Positions 36,954-46,544 of a DNA stretch of 64,000 nt are shown piece by piece (positions within the stretch are counted from its first letter, which is position 1; every line of letters begins with the position of its first letter). The position numbers and the translations under genes were made by a program. The DNA is from Modicisalibacter sp033446685. Its GTDB lineage: Bacteria; Pseudomonadota; Gammaproteobacteria; Pseudomonadales; Halomonadaceae. The stretch covers positions 12,504-76,503 of the forward strand of contig NZ_JAWQLY010000015.1 of NCBI RefSeq assembly GCF_033446685.1. Direction: 5' to 3'. The notes below the pieces were generated by a model that was given only the letters and a program-made list of their open reading frames with translations, ran no database searches and was not told the DNA's origin.

Positions 36954-38780
36954 GTGATCGAGAAACTTCGCAACATAGCCATAATCGCTCACGTCGACCA
37001 CGGCAAAACCACCCTGGTCGACAAGCTTCTGAGTCAGTCCGGCACCCTGGATCGTAAAGCCGAGGGCCAGGAGCGGATCATGGACTCCAATGACCAGGAA
37101 AAGGAACGCGGCATCACCATCCTGGCCAAGAACACGGCGATCCGTTGGCAGGCTCCCGACGAGCAGGTCTATCACATCAACATCGTCGACACCCCCGGGC
37201 ACGCCGACTTCGGTGGCGAGGTCGAGCGCGTCATGTCGATGGTCGACTCCGTGCTGCTGCTGGTCGACGCCGTCGATGGCCCGATGCCGCAGACCCGCTT
37301 CGTCACCCAGAAGGCCTTCGATCAGGGCCTGAAGCCGATCGTGGTGGTCAACAAGATCGACCGCCCCGGCGCGCGCCCGGACTGGGTCATCGACCAGATC
37401 TTCGATCTGTTCGACAACCTCGGCGCCTCCGACGAGCAGCTCGACTTCCCGATCATCTACTGCTCGGCGCTCAACGGCATCGCCGGCCCCGAGCCGGACC
37501 AGCTCGCCGACGACATGTCGCCGATGTTCCAGTCCATCGTCGACATCGTCGAGCCGCCCAAGGTCGAACTCGACGGCCCCTTCCAGATGCAGATCTCGGC
37601 GCTCGACTACTCCAGCTACGTCGGCGTCATTGGCCTGGGCCGCATCAAGCGCGGCAACGTCAGGCCCAACCAGCAGATCAGCGTGATCACCAAGGAAGGC
37701 AACACCCGCAAGGGCAAGATCGGTCAGGTCATGACCCACATGGGCCTCGAGCGGGTGCAGACCGAGCAGGCCGAAGCCGGCGACATCATCTGCATTACCG
37801 GCATCGAGGATCTGGCGATCTCCGACACGCTGTGCGACCCGGCCGCCGTCGAGGCGCTGCCGCCGCTGACCGTCGACGAGCCCACCGTGTCGATGACCTT
37901 CCAGGTCAACGACTCGCCGTTCGCCGGCAAGGACGGCAAGTACGTCACCAGCCGCAACATCAAGGACCGCCTCGACCAGGAGCTGATCCACAACGTCGCG
38001 CTGCGCGTCGAGCAGGGCGAATCGCCCGAGAAGTTCAAGGTCTCCGGGCGCGGCGAGCTGCACCTCTCGGTCCTCATCGAGAGTATGCGCCGCGAAGGCT
38101 TCGAGCTGGCCGTGGGCCGCCCCGAGGTGATCATCAAGGAGATCGACGGCGTCAAGCAGGAGCCGTACGAAGAGGTGATCATCGACTGCGAGGAGCAGCA
38201 CCAGGGCGCGGTCATGGAGGAGCTCGGCTATCGCAAGGGCGAGCTGACCAACATGAACCCGGACGGCAAGGGCCGCGTGCGCCTGGATTTCATCATCCCC
38301 GCGCGCGGGCTGATCGGTTTCCGTGGCCAGTTCCTGACCCTGACTTCCGGTACCGGCATCCTGACCAGCCGCTTCGACCACTACGGCCCGCTCAAGCCGG
38401 ACGCCTCCATCGAGCGTCGCAACGGCGTGCTGGTGTCGATGGTTCCCGGCAAGGCGCTGGCCTACGCGCTCTACGCCCTGCAGGAGCGCGGCAAGCTGAT
38501 CATCGATCACGGCACCGAGGTCTACGAAGGCATGCTGGTGGGCATCAACAACCGTGCCAGCGACATGGTGGTCAACCCGACCAAGGGCAAGAAGCTCGAC
38601 AACATGCGCGCCTCGGGCAACGACGAGAACATCGTGCTGACTCCGCCGGTACGCTTCAGCCTCGAGCAGGCGATCGAGTTCCTCGACGACGACGAACTGG
38701 TCGAGATCACGCCCAACCACATCCGGTTGCGCAAGAAGCATCTCACCGAGAACGAGCGCAAGCGCGCCAGCAAGAAGTAA
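36954..38780 (+). CDS. typA: Ribosome-associated GTPase TypA/BipA
   Basis: 608 residues starting at GTG 36954. GTPase motifs: AHVDHGKTTLVDKL (G1, about 13-26), RGITI (switch I), DTPGHADFGGEVERV (G3, about 74-88), NKIDRPGARP (G4) and SAL (G5). EF-G-like domains III and V and the BipA C-terminal domain (LIGFRGQFLTLTSGTGILTS...) follow. It binds the 70S ribosome and affects assembly and stress responses, notably at low temperature. A TATAAT box lies at 36918-36923, 31 bases upstream of the start. Confidence 0.97.
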   Translation: MIEKLRNIAIIAHVDHGKTTLVDKLLSQSGTLDRKAEGQERIMDSNDQEKERGITILAKNTAIRWQAPDEQVYHINIVDTPGHADFGGEVERVMSMVDSVLLLVDAVDGPMPQTRFVTQKAFDQGLKPIVVVNKIDRPGARPDWVIDQIFDLFDNLGASDEQLDFPIIYCSALNGIAGPEPDQLADDMSPMFQSIVDIVEPPKVELDGPFQMQISALDYSSYVGVIGLGRIKRGNVRPNQQISVITKEGNTRKGKIGQVMTHMGLERVQTEQAEAGDIICITGIEDLAISDTLCDPAAVEALPPLTVDEPTVSMTFQVNDSPFAGKDGKYVTSRNIKDRLDQELIHNVALRVEQGESPEKFKVSGRGELHLSVLIESMRREGFELAVGRPEVIIKEIDGVKQEPYEEVIIDCEEQHQGAVMEELGYRKGELTNMNPDGKGRVRLDFIIPARGLIGFRGQFLTLTSGTGILTSRFDHYGPLKPDASIERRNGVLVSMVPGKALAYALYALQERGKLIIDHGTEVYEGMLVGINNRASDMVVNPTKGKKLDNMRASGNDENIVLTPPVRFSLEQAIEFLDDDELVEITPNHIRLRKKHLTENERKRASKK

Positions 38781-38800
38781 CCTTTTCAGGGAACTTCCAC

Positions 38801-38833
38801 GAACCCGCCGGCGAAGCCTCGCCCGGCGGGTTC
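38801..38833 (+). terminator. Terminator of typA
   Basis: 11-bp stem (38801-38811 with 38823-38833), with a further short stem in the loop, followed by ATCGTTTCTTG. Confidence 0.75.
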
Positions 38834-38935
38834 ATCGTTTCTTGATCCGGTCGTCTCCTGGGCCAACTGCCCGGCGGGCCCATGGCAGAGCTCTGCTACC
38901 GCTTCCGACCACGCACCGGGCCCGGTCCGCGAGGC

Positions 38936-39397
38936 TCAGGGCTGCACCGCGGCCACGTTGACGCCGATCTCGTAGACCAGTTCGCCGCCATGCTCAGCGG
39001 TCATCAGCATCAGCGCGATGCCCACCAGCCCCGCGATCGGTACCACCCAGGACAGCACCCGGTTGAGCGTGATTCGCCGCCAGTAGATCACTGCCTGCAC
39101 CAGGGTCAGCACGCCGAACAGCGTCAAGGTGGTCATCGCCAGTCCCTCATGAGCCTCAATGGGCGCAGTCGGGAACCCCTTCTCTTTGGCGATATCCATC
39201 GCCACATCGCCGAAACCGGCCGCGACAGCCCCGCCGAGGGTGCCCAGGGCCAGTAGCCACAGCGACGCCTGCTGCCAGCTTCGACGCCGCTCGAACGACT
39301 CGCCGCGCAACACCACCAGGCACTGACAGGCCACGGCCAGCAGCCAGAGCACGATAGGAAAATGGACCAGCATGGGATGAATATGAGCAAGCGACAT
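38936..39397 (-). CDS. DUF2231 family membrane protein
   Basis: 153 residues from ATG 39397. The N-terminal HIHPMLVHFPIVLW (about 5-18) is the DUF2231 signature, with histidines that could bind haem or metal. Four transmembrane segments follow (about 10-30, 43-63, 85-105 and 118-140). Function is unknown; homologues are often next to cytochromes or metal proteins. It is convergent with typA and divergent from the metallothionein gene. Confidence 0.85.
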   Translation of the reverse strand: MSLAHIHPMLVHFPIVLWLLAVACQCLVVLRGESFERRRSWQQASLWLLALGTLGGAVAAGFGDVAMDIAKEKGFPTAPIEAHEGLAMTTLTLFGVLTLVQAVIYWRRITLNRVLSWVVPIAGLVGIALMLMTAEHGGELVYEIGVNVAAVQP

Positions 39398-39665
39398 CGG
39401 GTGCCTCCCGTTACCAGGGGCGTAACCGCGTTCCCGCACGTCGCGAGCCGGCCACGCGTTATCGATCCTTACCCATGCAGCACAGCGCATGCAGCTTAAC
39501 GTCGCCTTAACGCCCGGGCACAAAGCTACCTATGGACGATACGTGAGTGTCACGCCGCCCAGGCAGCAGCCGCGGACGGCGCCTGAACCGATCGGGCTGG
39601 CAATCGGTTCGATGGCTTGTCTACGCTGACAAGGCCATTCATTGCCGACGCCAAGGAGAGACGCG

Positions 39666-39869
39666 ATGGCCGAGTTGGGAACCTGCGCCTGCACGGGCTG
39701 CGAAAACGAAGTCACCAGCGACAATGCCGCGCTCAGCGAAGGCCAGGCATACTGCTGCACCGGCTGCGCCGCCGGTCATCCGCAAGGCATGCCCTGCTCG
39801 CACCAGGACTGCCCCTGCACCGAGCTCAACCGCCCGCCGTCCGGCGAGCTGACTCGGGAAGGCTTTTAA
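39666..39869 (+). CDS. Bacterial metallothionein (BmtA/PmtA family)
   Basis: 67 residues from ATG 39666 (AAGGAGAG Shine-Dalgarno). Cys-rich: GTCACTGC, AYCCTGCAAGH and MPCSHQDCPC, with one His between the later cysteines, the pattern of cyanobacterial and pseudomonad metallothioneins that bind four zinc ions. The N-terminal half forms the zinc-finger-like part. It likely buffers zinc or cadmium in the cytoplasm. Confidence 0.9.
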   Translation: MAELGTCACTGCENEVTSDNAALSEGQAYCCTGCAAGHPQGMPCSHQDCPCTELNRPPSGELTREGF

Positions 39870-39904
39870 GCCATCACAACGACATCATCACGGAGGATGA
39901 AGAG

Positions 39905-40081
39905 ATGCAGAAACAAGCCCGCGTCGAACCGGTCTTCGACAGCAGCGACCTGAAAGAGACGATCACCGGCTGGGTGGTCATCGACGAAAGCCAGCCCGAC
40001 AACGAGAGCGTCGTCTCCGAGCACGCCACTCAGGAAGAGGCGCTGCGCGCCGCCGAGCACTTCGAACAAGCCGAACACTGA
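39905..40081 (+). CDS. Small acidic protein, unknown function
   Basis: 58 residues from ATG 39905 with an excellent CGGAGGA Shine-Dalgarno, 35 nt after the metallothionein stop. Strongly acidic (about 15 Asp/Glu). It has a WVVIDES beta-strand motif and a C-terminal EEALRAAEHFEQAEH helix. I do not recognise the family. Co-transcription with the metallothionein is likely; a terminator-like hairpin follows. Confidence 0.7.
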   Translation: MQKQARVEPVFDSSDLKETITGWVVIDESQPDNESVVSEHATQEEALRAAEHFEQAEH

Positions 40082-40134
40082 GCCGTACGGCACCCCTCCC
40101 TACCGATTCCGCCCGAGACAGGGCGCGCCAGAAC

Positions 40135-40157
40135 AACGCCGGCGAGTAGCCGGCGTT
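40135..40157 (+). terminator. Hairpin after the small acidic protein gene
   Basis: 9-bp perfect stem (40135-40143 with 40149-40157), 5-nt loop; no U tract. Confidence 0.45.
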
Positions 40158-40259
40158 GCCAACCGCCGCCCCGATCTGCCTATCATGTGCAGGTCTCACT
40201 TGGCGCTCTCCTGGAGCCCTCCAGGCGGGATGCGCCCATGACCCCGACCATTCATTCAG

Positions 40260-41045
40260 ATGAGCTCGCGCAGGCCAATGCCCACCTCGACGCACCTTCC
40301 CTCTTCGCAACTGCCCTTGGCGCGCCGCGACTGGGCGCTGTTTCTCGACTTCGACGGTACCCTGGTGTCGCTTGCCGCCCATCCCGACGACGTACGCGTG
40401 TCGCCGCGACTGAAAACGCTGCTCGGCGAACTCGACAAGACCTTCGGCGGCGCCGTGGCGGTGGTCAGCGGGCGCCCGCTGGACCAGCTCGAGCGCCTGC
40501 TCGCGCCGATCTCCCTGCCGATGGCCGGCGTTCACGGGCTGGAGTGGCGTGACGCCGACGGCACGCGCCACACGGCGGTCGATCAGCCCGCCCAACTGGC
40601 CTCCTGCCGCGACGCCCTGGCGGCCTTCGTCGAGGCCCATCCCGGCCTGTATTACGAGGACAAGGGGGTCTCGCTGACCTTGCATTACCGCGGCGCCCCG
40701 CAACTCGCCGAGGCGTGCCGGGAGTTCTTCGAGACCCAGCATCGAGCGCTTGGCGAAACCTTCGAGCTGGTCCCCGGCAAGTGTGTCCTTGAACTGCGCC
40801 CCAGCGGGTACCATAAAGGAACCGCCGTTGCCCGCCTGCTCGACGAAACGCCGGCCTTCCAGGCCCGCACGCCGGTATTCATTGGCGACGACGTCACCGA
40901 CGAAGACGCCTTTCGCATTGTCAACGCTCGCGGCGGGCATTCCGTGCGTGTCGGCAGCCAGGATGAGACTGCCGCAACCTGCTACCTTGAATCAGTACAG
41001 GAGGTACTGACATGGCTGGAGAGCCTGACAACGCAAGACCCTTGA
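40260..41045 (+). CDS. otsB: Trehalose-6-phosphate phosphatase
   Basis: 261 residues. HAD-superfamily motifs: FLDFDGTLVSL (motif I, nucleophile Asp about 30), VVSGRPLDQL (motif II, about 68-77), RPSGYHKGTAV (motif III Lys) and FIGDDVTDEDAF (motif IV acidic pair, about 217-228). It dephosphorylates trehalose-6-phosphate, completing compatible-solute synthesis. The start is uncertain: ATG 40260 and ATG 40278 both lack a strong Shine-Dalgarno. It overlaps the GH15 gene by 34 nt and forms an operon with GH15 and otsA. Confidence 0.94.
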   Translation: MSSRRPMPTSTHLPSSQLPLARRDWALFLDFDGTLVSLAAHPDDVRVSPRLKTLLGELDKTFGGAVAVVSGRPLDQLERLLAPISLPMAGVHGLEWRDADGTRHTAVDQPAQLASCRDALAAFVEAHPGLYYEDKGVSLTLHYRGAPQLAEACREFFETQHRALGETFELVPGKCVLELRPSGYHKGTAVARLLDETPAFQARTPVFIGDDVTDEDAFRIVNARGGHSVRVGSQDETAATCYLESVQEVLTWLESLTTQDP

Positions 41046-42838
41046 TCCCGCCCCACGCTGCGGAACACAACCTCGAACTCGGCCTCATCGGCAACTGCCA
41101 GGTCGGCGCGCTGATCGACAACCAGGCACGCATCGTCTGGTGTTGTCTGCCCCGCTTCGATGGCGATCCGTTCTTCTCGTATCTGATGGACACCCAGGAT
41201 CGCGGCTATTTCGGCATCGAACTGCAGGACCTGGTCGATACCAAGCAGTACTACCAGCGCAACACCGCGATCATGTGCACCGAACTCACCGACAAGTACG
41301 GCGGGCGCATTCGCATCAGTGACTTCTGCCCGCGCTTCAGCCAATTCGGGCGGGCCTTTCGTCCGGTCGCGCTGGTGCGTCGCGTCGAGCCCCTCGCCGG
41401 CACGCCGGTGATCCGTGTCAAACTGCGTCCGACCAGCGAGTATGGCGCCCAGACGCCCGATACCACGCAAGGCAGTCATCATATTCGCTATATCGGTCGC
41501 AACCGGGTCACGCGCCTGACCACCGACGCCTCGATCACCTACGTTCAGCAGGAATCGCCGATCGTGCTCGACGGCGAGCTCAACTTCCTGCTCGGCCCCG
41601 ACGAAAGCGTCACCGAATCGGTGACCACCATGTGCCAGCGTTTTCATAGCGAGACCGCCACCTACTGGCACGAATGGGTCCGCGGGCTGTCGATCCCCTT
41701 CGACTGGCAGAACGCGGTGATCCGCGCGGCGACCACCCTCAAGCTGAGCACCTTCGAGGATACCGGCGCGGTGATCGCGGCGATGACCACCTCGGTGCCC
41801 GAGGCCGCCGACAGCCAGCGCAACTGGGACTACCGCTACTGCTGGCTGCGCGACGCCTACTTCGTGGTCCACGCGCTCAACCGGCTGGGCGCCACCGCCA
41901 CCATGGAGAATTACCTCAACTACATTCTCAACCTGGTCGTGGGTGCCGCCGAGCACGAGCTGCAACCGCTCTACGGCATCGGCGGCGAGGCGCGGCTCGA
42001 CGAGTTCGACGTGCCCGGGCTCGCCGGCTATCGCGGCATGGGCCCGGTGCGTACCGGCAACGCCGCTTACCAGCAGGTCCAGCACGACGTCTATGGCGCC
42101 GTGGTGCTGGCGGCCAACCAGGCATTCTTCGACGAGCGCCTGGCGCGCCCCGGCGACGAGGCGCTGTTCCGCCGCCTCACGCTGCTCGGCGAGCAGGCCG
42201 CGCGATTGTTCGACAAGCCCGATGCCGGCATCTGGGAATACCGCGGCCGCGCCCGCGTGCACACCTATTCGTCGATCATGTGCTGGGCGGCCTGCGACCG
42301 GCTGGCGCGCATCGCCGGCCAGCTCAAGCTGCCCGAGGACTCGACCCGCTGGCGCCAGCAGGCCGACCGCATGCACGAGGTCATCTGCCGCGAGGCGTGG
42401 AGCGAATCGCGCCAGGCCTTCACCGAGAGCTTCGGCGGCGAAACCATGGACGCCAGCCTGCTACTGATGCACGAGCTCGACTTCCTCGAAGCCGACGACC
42501 CGCGCTTCGCCTCCACGGTCTGCGCCATCGAGGCCGAACTGCGCCGCGGCGACCACCTGTTTCGCTATGCCGCCGCCGACGATTTCGGCCGGCCCGAGAA
42601 CGCCTTCAACATCTGTACCTTCTGGTTCATCGACGCGCTCTGGGCGATCGGTCGCAAGGAGGAAGCAAGGCGCCTGTTCGAGAACATGCTCGACTGCCGC
42701 AACTATCAAGGGCTGCTCTCCGAGGATCTGGACACCACGAATCACGAACTGTGGGGCAACTTCCCGCAGACCTACAGCATGGTCGGGTTGATCAACTCGG
42801 CATTACACCTCAGTCGTAGCTGGGAGGAGGCCGTATGA
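41012..42838 (+). CDS. Glycoside hydrolase family 15 protein (glucoamylase/trehalase-like)
   Basis: 608 residues with CAGGAGG just before ATG 41012. It has the N-terminal beta domain of bacterial GH15 (IGNCQVGALIDNQARIVWCCLPRFD, cited in parts) and the (alpha/alpha)6 barrel with SQRNWDYRYCWLRDAYF (about 270-286), ELQPLYGIGGE and ENAFNICTFWFIDALW. GH15 members hydrolyse alpha-glucosidic bonds; some actinobacterial ones are trehalases. Its place between otsB and otsA, overlapping both, suggests a role in trehalose or glucan turnover, not proven. Confidence 0.9.
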   Translation: MAGEPDNARPLIPPHAAEHNLELGLIGNCQVGALIDNQARIVWCCLPRFDGDPFFSYLMDTQDRGYFGIELQDLVDTKQYYQRNTAIMCTELTDKYGGRIRISDFCPRFSQFGRAFRPVALVRRVEPLAGTPVIRVKLRPTSEYGAQTPDTTQGSHHIRYIGRNRVTRLTTDASITYVQQESPIVLDGELNFLLGPDESVTESVTTMCQRFHSETATYWHEWVRGLSIPFDWQNAVIRAATTLKLSTFEDTGAVIAAMTTSVPEAADSQRNWDYRYCWLRDAYFVVHALNRLGATATMENYLNYILNLVVGAAEHELQPLYGIGGEARLDEFDVPGLAGYRGMGPVRTGNAAYQQVQHDVYGAVVLAANQAFFDERLARPGDEALFRRLTLLGEQAARLFDKPDAGIWEYRGRARVHTYSSIMCWAACDRLARIAGQLKLPEDSTRWRQQADRMHEVICREAWSESRQAFTESFGGETMDASLLLMHELDFLEADDPRFASTVCAIEAELRRGDHLFRYAAADDFGRPENAFNICTFWFIDALWAIGRKEEARRLFENMLDCRNYQGLLSEDLDTTNHELWGNFPQTYSMVGLINSALHLSRSWEEAV

Positions 42839-44220
42839 CCCGTCTCGTCGTCATTTCCAATCGCGTATCCATCCCCGAACCCGGCAAGCCCCAGGCCGGC
42901 GGCCTGGCCGTGGCGATCACCGGCGCCCTCAACGAATATGGCGGCATGTGGTTCGGCTGGGACGGCAAGGTCAGTCAGTCGGCGACCAGCCGCCCCAATA
43001 CCGTGCAACACGACAACATCACCTACGCCACCCTGCCGTTGTCCAAGGAAGACTACGACGACTATTACCTCGGCTTTTCCAACGAGGTCGTCTGGCCGGT
43101 CTTCCACTTCAACCTCGGCGCCATGGATTTCCGGCTCAACTACGCCAAGGCCTACCAGCGGGTCAACGAGCGCTTTGCCAGCTCGCTGAGCACGCTGCTC
43201 GAAGGCGGCGAACTGATCTGGGTGCACGACTATCATCTACTGCCGCTGGGCAAAGAGCTGCGCGGGCAAGGCGTCACCGACCCGATCGGCTTCTTCCTGC
43301 ACATTCCGTTCCCCAGTTACGACTTGCTGCGCGCCCTGCCCGGCTATCGCGAACTGCTCGACGACCTGCTGCATTACGACCTGCTCGGCTTCCAGACCGA
43401 CAACGACCTGCACGCCTTCCGCCAGGCGGTGATCGAGACCTTCGATGCCGTGGTCTTCGGCGACACCATCGAATGCAACGGCAAGCAGGTGCGCACCGGC
43501 GTCTACCCGGTGGGCATCGACGCCGATGAGCTGGCCGACGAGGCCGAGCGCTCCTGCGCCAATGAACAGGCGCGTCAGCTCAAGCAGGATCTCGGCGAGC
43601 GCGACCTGATCATCGGCGCCGACCGGCTCGACTACTCCAAGGGTCTGGTGCAGCGCTTCAATGCCTTCGAGGCGCTGCTCACCCACTTCAAGCACCGACG
43701 CCAGCAGACGATGTTCATGCAGATCGCCAGCCCCTCGCGCAGCGCGATCCCCGAGTACGACGAGCTGCGCCGCCAGCTCGAGGAAATGGCTGGGCACATC
43801 AACGGCACCTACGCCGATCTCGACTGGGTGCCGGTGCACTACCTCAACAAGACCTACCCCCGCGAAGCGTTGATCGGTCTGTTCCGCTCCGCCCGGGTCG
43901 GCCTGGTGACCCCGCTGCGCGACGGCATGAACCTGGTCTGCAAGGAGTTCGTCGCCGCCCAGGACCCCGACGACCCCGGCGTGCTGGTGCTCAGTGAGCT
44001 GGCCGGCGCCGCCAACGAGCTGAGCGGCGCCCTGCTGGTCAACCCCTACGACGTGCACGCCATCGCCAGCGCCATCGAACAGGCGCTGAACATGCCGCAG
44101 GAGGAACGTCGTGAACGCTACCAGCAGATGATCGGCATGCTCAGGCGCAACAGCCTGCTCGAATGGCGCCGGCGCTTCATGGAGCACTTGAGCCAGCAGA
44201 AGGGCGACGCCAAAGGCTGA
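42835..44220 (+). CDS. otsA: Trehalose-6-phosphate synthase
   Basis: 461 residues of the GT20 family. Motifs: LVVISNRVS and the donor loop AGGLAVAI (about 20-27), FGWDGKV, WVHDYHLLPLGKELR (about 132-146), IGFFLHIPFPSYD, ADRLDYSKGL with the catalytic Arg/Lys, and LRDGMNLVCKEFVAAQ (about 361-376). It makes trehalose-6-phosphate from UDP-glucose and glucose-6-phosphate. ATGA overlap with the GH15 stop shows tight coupling; an intrinsic terminator follows. Confidence 0.95.
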   Translation: MTRLVVISNRVSIPEPGKPQAGGLAVAITGALNEYGGMWFGWDGKVSQSATSRPNTVQHDNITYATLPLSKEDYDDYYLGFSNEVVWPVFHFNLGAMDFRLNYAKAYQRVNERFASSLSTLLEGGELIWVHDYHLLPLGKELRGQGVTDPIGFFLHIPFPSYDLLRALPGYRELLDDLLHYDLLGFQTDNDLHAFRQAVIETFDAVVFGDTIECNGKQVRTGVYPVGIDADELADEAERSCANEQARQLKQDLGERDLIIGADRLDYSKGLVQRFNAFEALLTHFKHRRQQTMFMQIASPSRSAIPEYDELRRQLEEMAGHINGTYADLDWVPVHYLNKTYPREALIGLFRSARVGLVTPLRDGMNLVCKEFVAAQDPDDPGVLVLSELAGAANELSGALLVNPYDVHAIASAIEQALNMPQEERRERYQQMIGMLRRNSLLEWRRRFMEHLSQQKGDAKG

Positions 44221-44252
44221 GCCCGGCCCGCTGACTGAGCGAAACGCGACAT

Positions 44253-44290
44253 CCCGCTCCCCGACACGATAGGGAGCGGGCCGTTTTTGG
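44253..44290 (+). terminator. Terminator of the otsB-GH15-otsA operon
   Basis: 9-bp stem (44253-44261 with 44272-44280) followed by CCGTTTTT. Confidence 0.88.
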
Positions 44291-44369
44291 TTAACCTACA
44301 GCAGCCGTTCAAAAGACAATCTTCTATACTCAGCGAGCGGGATTCCCCGCTTTCGAGCCAACCGCCGCC

Positions 44370-44495
44370 ATGGCACTCAACATCTCGCTCTGCCTGCTGT
44401 TTCTCACCGTGCAACTCGGTTTTCTCAGCTACGTGGATCATCGTCTCGAGTATTCCGAACAGGTCGAAGAGGCAAGTGACGTAGTGGCGTTATAG
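44370..44495 (+). CDS. Possible 41-residue single-span membrane protein
   Basis: ATG 44370 to TAG 44495 reads MALNISLCLLFLTVQLGFLS followed by a charged tail (DHRLEYSEQVEEASD). One transmembrane helix and an acidic cytoplasmic end make it plausible as a small membrane protein, but there is no clear Shine-Dalgarno. I know no family for it. From 44496 to 44648 I see nothing. Confidence 0.4.
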   Translation: MALNISLCLLFLTVQLGFLSYVDHRLEYSEQVEEASDVVAL

Positions 44496-44648
44496 AGGTT
44501 GTATTGAGTTGACTGACAGCGCACAACCGTCGACTCGTTCGGCGATACCGTTTACGTGGGCTCAGCTTCGCCACGCTCCCAACGATACCCGCCGGCAGGA
44601 AACGAGGCCTGGCTGCAATTCGCCAGGCAACTGCAAGGGTCGCTATCG

Positions 44649-45203
44649 CTATTTCTGGTGGCTGATACTCATTAGATAAATAGCCACCGACAAGGCCAAT
44701 ACCGACAGCGCCAGATAGATCGCTTCTAAAGGCGTCTGAAAGCGTATATCCACCACGGCGCGAAAGAATTCGATAATCACCGCCAGAATCACGACGCGCG
44801 CAATCTTGTCTTTCAACTGATCGAACGATTCAACATTGAATGGATGCCTAGGGGCATAATTCTCGGCCTGCTCGATCGGAGAAACGAAGAGCCGGTATAC
44901 GCCCAAGCCAAACACCAGCAGTACGATGGCCACCAGGTAGATATCCACGGCAATGACAATGCTAGGCACAACCGTTTCGTGGATATCGGGCCCCACCCCC
45001 AGCAAATAATAGGCCACCGTATCGGACACGATTTCCAAGATGTCGAGCGTGCCAATGATAAACAGCACAAAGGCCCCCAGCAGACTAGGAATCACGGCCG
45101 CCATAACAAGGAAACGCGAGCCCCACAGGAATCGTTCGAAACGTTCCCCGAGCCGGCTCTGAGAGCGTATGGAAGGCTGCTTCGGCTTGCTTGGCTCTTG
45201 CAT
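44649..45203 (-). CDS. YqhA/UPF0114 family membrane protein
   Basis: 184 residues from ATG 45203, preceded by AGGAGGGG. It begins with a basic region and RFERFLWGSRFLVMAAVIPS, the YqhA hallmark, then has about four transmembrane segments (about 32-52, 80-100, 128-148 and 158-178). Function is not established for the family. It appears monocistronic. From 45228 to 45448 I see only a short inverted repeat near 45353-45376. Confidence 0.8.
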   Translation of the reverse strand: MQEPSKPKQPSIRSQSRLGERFERFLWGSRFLVMAAVIPSLLGAFVLFIIGTLDILEIVSDTVAYYLLGVGPDIHETVVPSIVIAVDIYLVAIVLLVFGLGVYRLFVSPIEQAENYAPRHPFNVESFDQLKDKIARVVILAVIIEFFRAVVDIRFQTPLEAIYLALSVLALSVAIYLMSISHQK

Positions 45204-45448
45204 GGCCCCTCCTGAATCACTTATCACGCAACATGGACAGAGATATCACCACGGTATCTCGCCGTCAGCTATTGAAAATGACCATGACCAAAAATGATGG
45301 GGCGCGACACGGCAACTGCCTGGCAGGCCAGGTAGCTCAAAGAAAGAAACATCCCGCACAGAGGTAGGGTGCGGGTGCTGCTCGGTCTCCTCTCCGGGCT
45401 TCCTTGGCGAAGTGGCCTTCTGTCGTTGGGCGCATAGCCCTAAGACGA

Positions 45449-46102
45449 TCACGCCGGGTTGATCAACACCTCGCCCTCGTTCTTCGGTGAGCCGACACGC
45501 TGGCTGACCGCCCAACTGGTCAGCGCATCGACGGGCAGATGGCGAATGAGATGGCGGATCGACTCGCGATCGGTCAGGTCCGGGTCCAGCCACGGCTCCA
45601 GACTCTCATCGTCCAGGACCAACGGCATGCGCGAGTGAATATCCTTGGTAAAGCCACGGGCCGGCTCGGTGAGAATCGCACAGCCCGGCTTGCCATCCGC
45701 CCGCTCCACCCAGATGCCGGCGAACCAGATCGGCTCGCGGTCCCGCCGGCAGAAGAAGTAGGGTTGCTTGCCGCCCGGTTGCTTCAGCCATTCATACCAG
45801 CCATCCGCCGGGATCAGGCAGCGACGATGAGCAAAGGCGCCTTTGTAATAACTGGAGGTCGCCACCTTCTCGACGGTAGCATTGATCGGCTCGGGCGCTT
45901 TCTCCCCCGCCCAGTGCGGCTTGTAGCCCCACCATAGCGCATCCATCACCGCCGGCTTGTCCGCCGAGAGCCGGCGAATACCGACGACCCAGGTACCCGG
46001 CGCCACATTGTAGCGGGCCGGCATATCCTGCTCGACCAGTGGCACACCGAGTCGCTGGGCAAGCTTGGCATAGGGGCTATAAAGCGCGAAGCGGCCGCAC
46101 AT
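45449..46102 (-). CDS. yedK: SRAP domain protein (YedK/HMCES), abasic-site DNA-protein crosslinker
   Basis: 217 residues. The catalytic Cys2 follows the initiator Met (MCGRFALYS). The other active-site residues are in EPINATVEKV (Asn), GWYEW (Glu) and HSRMPLVL (His), the complete SRAP set. It recognises single-stranded abasic sites and forms a thiazolidine crosslink that shields them from breakage. Monocistronic on the minus strand. Confidence 0.95.
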   Translation of the reverse strand: MCGRFALYSPYAKLAQRLGVPLVEQDMPARYNVAPGTWVVGIRRLSADKPAVMDALWWGYKPHWAGEKAPEPINATVEKVATSSYYKGAFAHRRCLIPADGWYEWLKQPGGKQPYFFCRRDREPIWFAGIWVERADGKPGCAILTEPARGFTKDIHSRMPLVLDDESLEPWLDPDLTDRESIRHLIRHLPVDALTSWAVSQRVGSPKNEGEVLINPA

Positions 46103-46544
46103 GGAGGGGGTACTCAGCCGGAGAAATAAACGATAGCGAACGCCAGCAAAGCTGGCGCAATGAGAGCTCCCCGTTCCACATCATCGTTACCCGGGCGGGC
46201 CTCCCAGGCAGGCGCTGCAGGCTCTCACGAGAGGCCTGCGTAACCCTACCAATCATTTCGCTTTCTAAATGCTTGAGCCGGATGTCCATATCGAGAGAGG
46301 CCTCCGCCACCATCCTGATGCGCAAATCGGAGATTCTTTCCATTATTGTCGTGCCCCTCCTCCACGAACGCCAGCAGCTCTGGCATCGGCCGCGCGCACC
46401 CAAGCGGGCGACGGGATGGCAGAGCTGCCAGTGGTGGGAACGCGGTTAAATGTACGGGAGCAACCGAAGGTACCCAGGCCATGCTGACCGGGGCTCACGC
46501 CGTATACTGCAAACGATCACTGGGGACGAGAAAAGATGTCATAC

